NCBI GenBank assembly: GCA_958510825.1
Contig: OY294044.1
Coordinates: forward strand, 76,058,895 to 76,122,894
DNA length: 64,000 nucleotides
DNA from: Brachypterus glaber
Lineage: Eukaryota; Arthropoda; Insecta; Coleoptera; Kateretidae
Reading direction: 5' to 3'
In this document: one piece after another, positions 55,793 through 64,000 of the stretch
Position numbering within the stretch: position 1 is the stretch's first letter
Layout of the letters: each line of letters starts with the position of its first letter
Translations under genes and position numbers: made by a program
Notes under the pieces: generated by a model
The model's database searches: none
What the model was told of the DNA's origin: nothing
Seen by the model: only the letters and a program-made list of their open reading frames with translations

Positions 55793-56388
55793 CTTGTGTG
55801 TCTCAAGCACATAGTACCACTAACGTGTGGTTAGACGTAGAATTAGCAAGGACATGTTTTTAAACAAAATTATAAAATTTATTATTCCATCAATCTATAT
55901 TCTAATCATCATACAGAGTGATATTGGTAGACTGACAGTTTCGGGCTGCCAAGTACCAAGCGTCAACTCTGCACGCTGATTAAGAAAACTATTTTAGACT
56001 TTATTCGTAAAAGGAAAATAGTCATTAGATTGATGCAGACTTGTGCGCCATCTATTGCTAAATGTATACAACTACTCATACCTCTCCTAGTCTAACCACA
56101 CGTTAGTGGTACTATGTGCTTGAGACACACAAGTCTTCAACTTGCTACCATTCAAAGTCTCCAGACTAGGATAGGTATTAGTAGTTGTCTACATCTAGCA
56201 ATAGATGGCGAATAAGTCTACATTAATCTAATGACTATATTCCTTTTGCGAATGAAGTCTAAAATAGTTTTCTTAATCAGCTTCTTGGTACTGAAGAGGG
56301 CCAGCAGCCCGAAACTGTCAGTCTACCAATATCACTCTGTACGATGATCAGAAAATAGATTAATGGAATAATAAATTAAATAACTTTT
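55793..56388. mobile_element. compound foldback with order A-B-A'-B'
   Basis: A (55793-55836) is an exact 44-bp inverted match of A' (56090-56133), reading CTTGTGTGTCTCAAGCACAT... . B (about 55870-56089) and B' (56160-56388) are about 90% inverted matches, sharing ATAGATGGCG, GACTATNTTCCTTTTNCGAA and CGAAACTGTCAGTCTACC. A' therefore sits in the loop of the B hairpin. Confidence 0.8.
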
Positions 56389-57069
56389 TTTGTTTTCATA
56401 ATAGAAGAAATATTTTAAAACCACCTAAAAGATAAAAAAAATCCCTCTCCCTCTTAACCGCTCCCCCACAAATATTGGAAATTGGACTTTTTTTATGAGA
56501 AAGTATTCTCACTCATTCGTGTCGGCTGGTTTAATAAGGGTTTCATTTTAAATGGGGCATACGGTAAATATTATTGTCCTAGGATCATTTATCTTTTGGT
56601 TGATTCTTTAATAATAAGTACAATATAAATACAAATTAAATTAGGTTAGATTAAAATCTCAATTAAAGTCATTAGCATCATTAGCGCAAAATGTAAATAA
56701 GTCTATCGTTTACAATTTCGGCCAAAGCGCCGCTATAATTAACATACTGATGGGAAATTTTCTTCTTTTTATCCCTTCCATTTCTCTTTAAGATTTACTA
56801 GATTCTCTCAAGAAAACAGAAAAATTGCATTAATTAATAAATACAATGTATAGTAGGTGTAGTGAAAAAGGTACTTTTTTGAAATCAAAAATGCTTAGTT
56901 CCGGAAAATGTTGGAACTCCACTTACAAAAAATGAGCGTCCTGACACAACGTCTAGTGCCCCCATAACTTTCTCAAGTTTGTGGAATTTAAGTCAAATAT
57001 TCAGTTCCGTAATACACCAAGTAGTTACTAAGAGGTGCGTGCGGACCCAGATTGTTGTATTCAAAACTG
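56389..57069. other. unassigned stretch
   Basis: I see no gene or element boundary. Confidence 0.3.
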
Positions 57070-57240
57070 CTATACTTTGACGCACGGATCTGTGGCTATG
57101 GGAAATATGTTTGGAAAGTGTGTGCAAGTAAGAGGCCCGTTGTAGGCACGCAGGCCTTATAACGCTTTTGACGGAAAGAAGAGAGCGCGAATGATTCCTT
57201 CCCCTTTCGCCGGAGACTTTGTTTCATGCGGAGAAGTATA
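57070..57240. repeat. dispersed 170-bp repeat, copy 2 (inverted)
   Basis: Reverse complement of 44990-45162: CGCACGGATCTGTGGCTATG, GGAAAGTGTGTGCAAG, CGCTTTTGACGGAAAGAAGA and CGGAGACTTTGTTTCATGC. Confidence 0.7.
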
Positions 57241-57647
57241 ATTATACATGTTTTAAGTTATAAATATGTTTTTTATACATAGTTCATGCAAATTAGACGA
57301 AAAAACGACGAATAGAAGAAATAACTTATAAAGTTTTGAAATTTTGGTTGTGAACTCCCAGTAGGGCCATTCCAGCCGTTTAAGGACATGGGTACTCATG
57401 TTTAAACATTACTGTATAAAATTAATTAATATGAATAACTAAAGTAAAAATTCTATAATTTATTAATCCAACACGATTTTTAATGAAAGTAAATAATAAG
57501 CTTAATTTTTATATATTTTTGTAGACATCGTTTTATTGGAGGATTTAGTGTTTTATAGTAGTATTTTTAGTTTTAAGTGATGGTAATGTTTTACAACCTA
57601 ATATCGTTTTTTTTTAATTAGAAGAAAAGAACTGTTATTTTTGAAAT

Positions 57648-57648
<1 letters not shown>

Positions 57649-57696
<48 letters not shown>
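57649..57696. repeat. (AT)n microsatellite
   Basis: About 24 uninterrupted AT units, followed by three GTTGTTATTCCT-type units. Confidence 0.95.
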
Positions 57697-57699
<3 letters not shown>

Positions 57700-58194
57700 G
57701 TTGTTATTCCTGTTGTTATTCCTGTTGTTATTCTTGTTTTTAAACTGTTTTTAAAGTTTTTTTTACTGAAGAAAAAAATGAAACACCCGAAACGAAAAAA
57801 GTGCAAAAAAATATTTTGTAGCCTACCACTTAAAGCTTTTTTGGCAATATTTGGTGAAAGTCACTTTATATATGGGCACTCCTAAAGATTGCAAAGTAGT
57901 CCGATTCCATTCACGATTTCGGTACTAAAACGGCAGAAGACATTATGAAACACCCGAAACGCCAAATAAAATTATTTAGCTACTACCGCTTATTATTTAA
58001 TTTAGACGTTGATATTATTTTTAACTTTCAGATCTCCCAATTAAAACACCCCCTCCACCCCCACCCTAGAAATATTTTGGGTTTTTACTTTCCCCGAGGA
58101 AAGTCTTGCCTTTAAAAAAAATCGAAAATGTTTATTGTTTTTTTACGTTTCTTGATGTTTTATATCCAAAAAATACGATTTCCGTAAAAAAAAT

Positions 58195-58275
58195 TCTGTC
58201 TGTCTGTCTGTCCGGAATATTTGTGACCACGATAACTTAAGAACGCTTTGAGCTAACGACTTCAAATTTGGACCA
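58195..58275 (+). repeat. GTCTGTCTG core with ACGATAACTT motif
   Basis: CTGTCTGTCTGTCTGTCCGG, TTTGTGACCACGATAACTTA and AGAACGCTTTGAGC closely parallel the core at 46373. Confidence 0.65.
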
Positions 58276-59330
58276 TAGGTTGATTATCCAAAGTTCTAGG
58301 CTGGGATTGTTTTTGGTAAAAATCGGATTGGGGTAAAATGGGGTAAAAACTATTTTTTCAAAACTTTTTTTTTCTAATTTGTTTTACGTCTTACGAAAAA
58401 AGAAACTTAAAAAAAAATTTTTTTGAAAAACAGAAAAAAAATTAAAAATTGTTTTTTTATTTTTTTTTTTCGTTTTCGATTTTAATGAACCTAGGCTTAT
58501 AGGAAGAGTATTATTTTGTTGGCAGCAGTATTTCAGTTTATTGTCAGAATTTATTATAATAAAAAAGCATACGATGTTCCCCTTTCCATTTTGAAAGCTA
58601 TGTTTCGGCGTGAGAAATTTAATAAATTATAAAAAATATTGTTAAATTTGTTAATTTATTAGAAATATTTGTAGGAAATTCTAGGTTTTAGAAGTAAAAA
58701 ATATTGTTTGGTTTTATTTTTAGTATTCATTATGATTCATATTAAAAATAATATTTATGTAAGAAATAAACTCTTTAAGTACGTAATGTTTTGTATTTTT
58801 ATCACTAAATCAATTATTCTGTTTTTTTATGCCGAATCGTCTTTCCGAAATTATTTTTGAGATACTACTTATTAATTCATAATATAAATTTGAATTTAGG
58901 ATTTAAAAACGTATATATTTTTTAAGTGAAACACCCGAAACAAATTATATGAAACACCCGAAACGTTCATTTTATAATTTTAAAAAATATATATATATAT
59001 TTATAATATTTATTGCTAATGTTATGATAGAACAAAGCATAAAAACAATACGTTGTGATAAATAATTCATTATAAAAGCTTATAAATTTGTAGATTTTAA
59101 CAATATTTCAACTCTATACATAATCACAAGGCAAAAAAATGAAACACCCGAAACGGAAGAATTTGCTTATATCTTCTTTATTTTTTTTTCGGGTTTTAAT
59201 AGCTTGTTTAACTGATATATTAGTCTAATTGTAGCACACCTGTAACAATCTATTAGTGCAATAAATATTTAAAAAAATTGTTTTAATGTGTACGAGTGAA
59301 AAACCCGAAACGATGGAATGGTCCAGTAGG

Positions 59331-59793
59331 AACCCAAATACAGATCCAACGAGCTTCATTCCCTTTTGCTGAAAAAACCAACCCCAAACGTGACCTCATG
59401 ACGCTTTTCTGCATTTTTCTCGTAAACCGTTATTCCGACGAGAAAATGTTAGAGAACTTATTATATTCTACATTAAATTCTGCATAAAATTTGTCCTGTA
59501 ACGTTTTTGTGTATCTCCAAACCCAACGCTCATAAATAACGTTGGAAAATAAGCATATTTCTCAGCGCGTAGACAAAAACACTATCCCACAAAATGAAAT
59601 TTTTGAAGCACTCCGAGAGGCACACTTTTTTTCTGACAACGTATCTTAAAGCATTTTTTCTCCTGATTCTGAAAATAGTTTTTAAAATTTTTAACGGGGA
59701 GTTTCTAGAAGTGGCGCTACATACAAAATACAGTTAGATAAATACAGAACGTTTGAATTCCCATTACGTTAAAAAGATCCATCTTTTGAAAAT
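59331..59793. other. unassigned stretch
   Basis: No gene. The open frame at 59296-59487 spans the right terminus of the 1.96-kb element and is not a gene. Confidence 0.3.
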
Positions 59794-60527
59794 TTGACAG
59801 CAGAAAATTTTTTTTTTCAATGTAAAAAAAATGGAGGTCCATATTTAAAAATATATTCCATAAAAAAGATCCTTAAACCATTACGGTATATATTAAACCT
59901 AATTTTTAAAACGGGGTATATTCCCAAGGCCCTTAAGGGTTCTACGGTAATCCCAATATTTAAGGCTGGTGATAAGTCACTCGTCACTAATTATAGACCA
60001 ATTTCTTTAATTAATAGTTTCGCAAAAATTATGGAAAAATGTTTAAAATCAAGGCTAGAAAATTTCCTAGAAAAGTTTAATATTATAACAAAAAAACAAT
60101 TTGGTTTTAGAAAAAACTTAAGCACTGAGGACGCCGTAATAGAATTGGTAAAAAAAGTGACGGGTGACTTAAACTCAAACTTAAAATGTCTTGTCGTTTT
60201 TTTAGACTTAGACAAGGCATTCGACACGGTTGATCACAGAATATTGTTGCAGAGATTACAAGATATTGGCATAAGAGGAGAATCTTTAAGAATATTTGAA
60301 AACTATTTATCTGAAAGGTACCAAAAAGTTAAAATTAATGACACATTCAGTGAATCTGTTTAATAACCAGGGGCGTGCCCCAAGGTACCGTACTTGGTCC
60401 CATATTATTTCTAATTTACATTAATTTTTTATATGATTTAAATGACATTAAAGATAATTTAATCTCCTATGCCGACGACACTGCAGCAGTATTTTGTGGT
60501 CACACGTGGGATGAGGTTTTTCAGTCT
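59790..60527 (+). pseudogene. LINE reverse transcriptase fragment running into the assembly gap
   Basis: The frame 59794-60363 carries GSTVIPIFKAGDKSLVTNYR, PISLINSFAKIMEKCLKSRL, QFGFRKNLSTEDAVIELV and motif A (VVFLDLDKAFDTVDHRILL). After one frameshift near 60362, GVPQGTVLGPILFLIYIN and the catalytic YADD block follow (about 60375-60480). Then sequence is lost in 200 N. It is the same Jockey/CR1-like family as the LINE at 49850-51665. The 5' part, including the endonuclease, is missing. Confidence 0.85.
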
Positions 60528-60727
60528 NNNNNNNNNNNNNNNNNNNNNNNNNNNNNNNNNNNNNNNNNNNNNNNNNNNNNNNNNNNNNNNNNNNNNNNNN
60601 NNNNNNNNNNNNNNNNNNNNNNNNNNNNNNNNNNNNNNNNNNNNNNNNNNNNNNNNNNNNNNNNNNNNNNNNNNNNNNNNNNNNNNNNNNNNNNNNNNNN
60701 NNNNNNNNNNNNNNNNNNNNNNNNNNN
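60528..60727. other. assembly gap (200 N)
   Basis: A run of exactly 200 N, probably a fixed-length placeholder. It separates the reverse transcriptase from unrelated repeat sequence. Confidence 0.98.
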
Positions 60728-60779
60728 CTTCTCTCACTTGGTAAATAATATACTATTCTATTTTTTCCATACTGAGGTG

Positions 60780-61010
60780 GCGCCTTCTCCATTTCGCGCA
60801 AAAAATTTTTTTTACAAAAATTTTAAAATTGCTATATAGATGTTTTTAAGAATGCTGAAATTGAATCTGGTAATATTTTTTTTTCTAAAACCACCCCAGT
60901 GGGGGCGAAGGGGTAAAATTTTTTAAATACTTTTAAATATTTTCAATATTTTCGTCAAAATTTGTACCTATATAGGGGTTTTTGGGGTCATCGCATCTGA
61001 ATCTGATACG
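60780..61010. mobile_element. tandem-armed foldback fragment
   Basis: AATGCTGAAATTGAATCTGG, an ACCACCCCAGTGGGGGCGAA hairpin block and ATATAGGGGTTTTTGGGGTC are diverged units of the family whose complete copy is at 45791-47486. Confidence 0.6.
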
Positions 61011-61449
61011 ATAAAGATAAATTAATGTTACCTTGCCATCGTAAATTTAAAGGGGTTAATTAAAGACTCAGTTCAGTTCAGTAAAACAGAAAAAAATAAA
61101 AAACTAAAAAATATAATTTTACAATTTATTCTTAATATTACACGCCCATTTTTTACAGTGTAGGGTTATTTTGGACAAACTTTGAAAACTCAAAACTATT
61201 ATTTCCTTTCTTAAAACTTTATTGGAATCCAGTTTTTTAATTTATTAAAACTTTTTTAAGGCGTATCCTATCTGGATATTTCCCCCAGGCCTTACAATTT
61301 AAGAGTTTCTCCCTCAACCTACTTTAATTTTTGATTTGAAACAATTATAAATTTTATTTTAAAAGTTTTGTTAACTTTTCATGTTTATGAGACTCTTAGC
61401 CATTTTCATTCGAAAAGTATAAATAAATTAAAAATATATTATTATTTTA
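61011..61449. other. unassigned AT-rich stretch
   Basis: No gene or element end is visible. Confidence 0.3.
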
Positions 61450-61503
61450 TAGTTCGCCGCATGAAAGAAAGTCTCCGACGAAAGGGGGAAGAATCATTCG
61501 CAC
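61450..61503. repeat. dispersed 170-bp repeat, truncated copy 3
   Basis: AGTTCGCCGCATGAAAGAAA, GTCTCCGACGAAAGGG and GAATCATTCGCAC match the start of copy 1. The rest is absent. Confidence 0.6.
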
Positions 61504-61872
61504 TTATAATTTACAAAAATAACATACTGTTAAAACCAAAATAAAAAAATCTTTTAACATTTTAAGAGCCCATGCCAGAAATGATTAAGGGTCCACTGGG
61601 CCAACTGATTTTTTTTCGTGTAATTTAGTGGAAATAGGCCAAAAATTTGTTCTAAAATAATTTTACAAAAAAAAAATATGTTTAAGGGTTTAAATGGGTG
61701 AGCACCATTAAAGATCCTCAGAGCAACTAAGGCACGTCTATGTATATTAAATTAAAATAAAAATAAAAAAAATCAATAAAAACCTTTGTTTTTGTTTCCT
61801 TATTTCATTTAATTGTTATCATTTTATTTGCACGTATAAATTTAGTTCAAAAATACATTTGCTGTGAAAACC

Positions 61873-61998
61873 ATGGATTCTAATATAAGCTTATCATCAG
61901 ATGAAGATCCATTTTCGCCAACTGATTCTGACGAATATATTCCCAGTACGAGTGATTCTGATTTTTATATAGATACTAAATATTCGAAAGATATGTAG
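61873..61998 (+). pseudogene. acidic N-terminal remnant of a piggyBac-like transposase
   Basis: ATG 61873 (context ACCATGG) opens 41 codons reading MDSNISLSSDEDPFSPTDSD then EYIPSTSDSDFYIDTKYSKD. Ser/Asp/Glu-rich leaders of this kind are usual at the start of piggyBac-like transposases. The frame stops at TAG 61996-61998. A donor-like GTAGGT overlaps the stop, so splicing is possible. Confidence 0.5.
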
Positions 61999-62337
61999 GT
62001 ACTTATTTATAACATTATCAGAATAATAGTTTATTTAGTTTATTTATTTTATTTCTAGCTTAAATTTTAGTCGATATCTTTTTTTAACTTAGGATATCGT
62101 AAAACATTATTCGATTGTAATTAATTTTACAGAGAAAAATTAGAACAACAATTTTTACATATTTTTTCTTCATTATATATTATACTATTATTATATTATT
62201 CACAGCGCCAGCGCTAGAATAATATTACACGGTAGTTTCAAAATTAAAAAAAAAATCAAAAATCGCTCAAGACAAAAAATTATTGGATATAAATTTGTTT
62301 CATGAAAAAACAATCAACTTTTGTTTTTTTTTTTAAA

Positions 62338-62420
62338 TGTTTGTCTGTCTGTCCGTCCGTCTGTCCGATGTCACAATTTTTGTAGACACGATAACACAAG
62401 AACGAATAATCCGATCGTAT
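62338..62420 (+). repeat. GTCTGTCTG core with ACGATAAC motif
   Basis: GTTTGTCTGTCTGTCCGTCC, ATTTTTGTAGACACGATAAC and AAGAACGAATAATCCGATC follow the same order as the cores elsewhere. Confidence 0.6.
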
Positions 62421-62605
62421 CGAAATTTTCAGGAAAAAACAAATTCTATGAGGGGAAGATCCCTATTGTTTTTGAAAGTAGTCCCACCAAAAAACAAAAA
62501 AGTTATGGGGGTTCAACTTAAAAAAAAATCGAAAAATGCTGAAAGAAAATTCATATTAATTTTTTTAGAAAATATACTTTTATTATAAAAAAAAGTGTGA
62601 ATAAA

Positions 62606-62686
62606 AGAAGCCGTTGTAGTTACAAATGTCCAAAATGTAGTAAATACTTTAGCTTCTTTCAAAGTCATAAGAGTTGTGTCAAGTAA
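62606..62686 (+). pseudogene. Cys/His-rich C-terminal remnant
   Basis: An open frame ending at TAA 62684-62686 reads RSRCSYKCPKCSKYFSFFQS-HKSCVK. The spacing C-x3-C-x2-C ... H-x3-C is zinc-finger-like. PiggyBac-like transposases end in a Cys-rich finger, so this may be the 3' coding end of the element, but the match is loose and a generic C2HC finger is the alternative. Confidence 0.4.
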
Positions 62687-62884
62687 AATTAAAATATTAC
62701 ATAGTTATAAGGTTTTTATTTAAACAATAAAATATTAGCACATCGCCAAATAGACAATTCAAAAAAACAAGAAACATTAGGTACCCTCTAGACTAAAGAC
62801 CTAAACCTCTTCAAATTTTCTATATTTTGTTTTACAAAAAAGAATTTTTTTTTTTTAGATTTTTTTTTTTAATAAGTTGTATCC

Positions 62885-62985
62885 TTCGACCAAACGCTGA
62901 TTTCATACCAAATTTTAAGTCGATCGGATAAACTGATCGGTAGTTATCGTGAAGGTTTATAGGCAGACAGACAGACAGGAATCAT
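62885..62985 (-). repeat. GTCTGTCTG core, inverted
   Basis: On the minus strand: CCTGTCTGTCTGTCTGCC, CACGATAACTACCGATCAG and CGACTTAAAATTTGGTATG. It faces the core at 62338, so the pair forms an inverted arrangement inside the piggyBac-like element. Confidence 0.6.
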
Positions 62986-63271
62986 ACTGACAAAGGGTCT
63001 AATCGCAATATGAGACCTTAAAATGGATAACACGGTCGTTTTCTCGATTTTGAATGTTTGTACGATAACAGTACTTTCCCTTCCCTTGGCAGGGGTGCTA
63101 AACAAATGCTTTTTTTGCCACTATCTAAGTATTTCGATTTATTATGCAAATATTTAAACTCTTCTGTCTGAGCACCAAATATGGTGCTCAGATCAATTTT
63201 GGCCAATTAACTGAGCACCATATATGGTGCTCATGGCGCTTAACGTGTTAAACGAAAGATCACTTAATATA

Positions 63272-63744
63272 CAGAGAGTTTTAAAAGACCGCCCCATCCT
63301 TTAAATTTTGAGTGGGGGTGCTATTTGAAAAACAGAAGTTGGGGTGGTTTCAAGGGGGTGTGTAAGCAAGGGGTGGTTTTGGATACGTGAGTAAAAACTT
63401 CAAAGGCTCCCATTTAACGCTGTTTTTTGCAAAAAATTCTATCGTTTCAAATAACGGACATATAGCTTGGCAAGAACCTTATGGGACACCCCGTATAGTC
63501 AAATATAGAATTTTATAACCTTTAAAATGATGTATCACGAGATCACACAACTCCCTTTCCTTTTAAAAAAATGTGTCCCCTTGTCTCCTGTTTCCATTGT
63601 GCCCCCTAAGCATATTAAATATTCACTAAAAAAATGTTTGGGTTATACAGCATAACTTATGCTATTTAAGTATTTTAAATTTTAAGTTGATATCTTAAGC
63701 CGTTCAAAAGTTAAAGGAGAGGGGTGGATTTTTGACACGCTCTG
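63272..63744. mobile_element. Tc1/mariner-type MITE, copy 3 (diverged)
   Basis: CAGAGAGTTTTAAAAGACCG and (inward) CAGAGCGTGTCAAAAATCCA, flanked by TA. The internal TTTAAAATGATGTATCACGA and CCCTTTCC blocks match copies 1 and 2. Flanks outside TA (AAGATCACTTAATA) are also inverted, so the true ends may lie at about 63257 and 63760. Confidence 0.65.
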
Positions 63745-63746
63745 TA

Positions 63747-64000
63747 TATTAAGTGATCTTCAATTAAAAGATTTTTTTTATTTTGGTTTTAATAGTATCT
63801 TATTTTTGTAAATTAGTTAAGCAGTTTTCGAGTTATTTGATATTAAATTATTAAATGTAAATAAATTTTATTTTTCTCAAATTGATATATTTAACGAAGT
63901 ACATTTTTCTTGGGAGATATTTGACCCATGTCAACTTTTTCTATTATTTTTTGATGGTTTATTCCCTTTTATAGTAATTTCTTTATTTTCGTATTTTACG
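63747..64000. other. unassigned AT-rich stretch to the window end
   Basis: No gene or repeat end is visible apart from the outer inverted flank noted for the preceding MITE. Confidence 0.3.

Larger units (their letters stand above)
57366..59322. mobile_element. 1.96-kb element, 8-bp target duplication, six 16-mer motifs
   Basis: A perfect direct octamer CCAGTAGG flanks it (57358-57365, 59323-59330). The termini are GCCATTCCAGCCGTTT and, inward from the right, ACCATTCCATCGTTTCGGG. TGAAACACCCGAAACG or a one-base or end variant occurs at 57779, 57946, 58927, 58950, 59140 and 59297, all in one orientation, the last touching the right terminus. An 8-bp duplication fits hAT, P or Zisupton-type transposases. 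No coding region is recognisable. The body holds an AT microsatellite and a GTCTGTCTG core. Confidence 0.7.
61554..63251. mobile_element. internally deleted piggyBac-like element
   Basis: TTAACATTTTAAGAGCCCAT at the left and TTAACACGTTAAGCGCCATG inward from the right, each starting at TTAA. Subterminal palindromes TGAGCACCAAATATGGTGCT(CA) (63169-63190) and TGAGCACCATATATGGTGCT(CA) (63212-63233) sit next to the right end, with a half unit near 61698. Small coding remnants lie at 61873-61998 and 62606-62686. The DDD catalytic core is missing. Confidence 0.65.

Noticed and set aside
57618..57806. Minus-strand frame through the AT repeat
   Set aside because: Low-complexity YIYIYI translation of the (AT)n microsatellite.

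Overview
This window looks like intergenic and intronic DNA from a large, repeat-rich, strongly AT-biased arthropod genome, most likely an insect. The evidence is spliced genes with long introns, a tRNA-derived SINE family, 5'-truncated Jockey/CR1-like LINEs and dozens of inverted-repeat DNA transposon remnants. No bacterial features (operons, Shine-Dalgarno sites, CRISPR) are present. The order cannot be fixed from the sequence alone. One 200-base run of N (60528-60727) is an assembly gap.

Host genes are sparse. The only one I can name is a two-exon gene on the minus strand (8430 to 6495) encoding a 184-residue MPLKIP/TTDN1-like protein. Its single intron carries a Tigger/pogo relic. Two further exons look real but are unnamed: an internal phase-0 exon on the plus strand (27455-27640, 62 codons, good splice sites on both sides) and a terminal exon on the minus strand (33924-33661, 87 codons plus stop). 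They probably belong to genes whose other exons lie outside the window or are too short to see.

Region by region. 0-5.4 kb: hairpin, piggyBac-type MITE, Harbinger-type MITE, two inverted-repeat elements, a half foldback and a small hAT MITE. 6.5-8.6 kb: MPLKIP gene. 8.9-14.4 kb: palindromic elements and a CCCAGGTAGCAA element with a 49-bp internal duplication. 15.2-16.4 kb: decayed tandem repeats. 17.4-22.2 kb: LINE 3' ends, one inside a palindromic MITE and another inside a hAT MITE. 22.6-24.1 kb: long inverted-repeat element with a BED-like zinc-finger remnant. 25.5-26.9 kb: hAT-like element, then an element with inverted minisatellite arms. 29-36 kb: tandem-armed foldback copy, large foldback, two copies of a TACAGTGCGGTCC MITE, a SINE and nested palindromes. 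37-44.5 kb: foldback, THAP-like exon inside a 1.4-kb element, and further terminal-inverted-repeat elements. 45.8-47.5 kb: the complete 1.7-kb tandem-armed foldback. 47.8-52.6 kb: giant inverted repeat with a LINE inside. 53.4-56.4 kb: SINE, a second tandem-armed foldback interrupted by a MITE, and a compound foldback. 57.4-59.3 kb: 1.96-kb element with a perfect 8-bp target duplication and six copies of a 16-mer. 59.8-61 kb: LINE reverse transcriptase running into the gap. 61.6-63.7 kb: internally deleted piggyBac-like element and a MITE.

The dominant biology is mobile DNA. Non-autonomous elements of at least six superfamilies have inserted into one another, and a few carry remnants of DNA-binding domains (CENP-B-type HTH, BED-like, THAP-like, Cys/His). 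The most unusual objects are the two unrelated elements whose inverted arms are tandem-repeat arrays, and the 8-bp-duplication element with its repeated 16-mer. All class assignments come from terminal motifs and target duplications read by eye.
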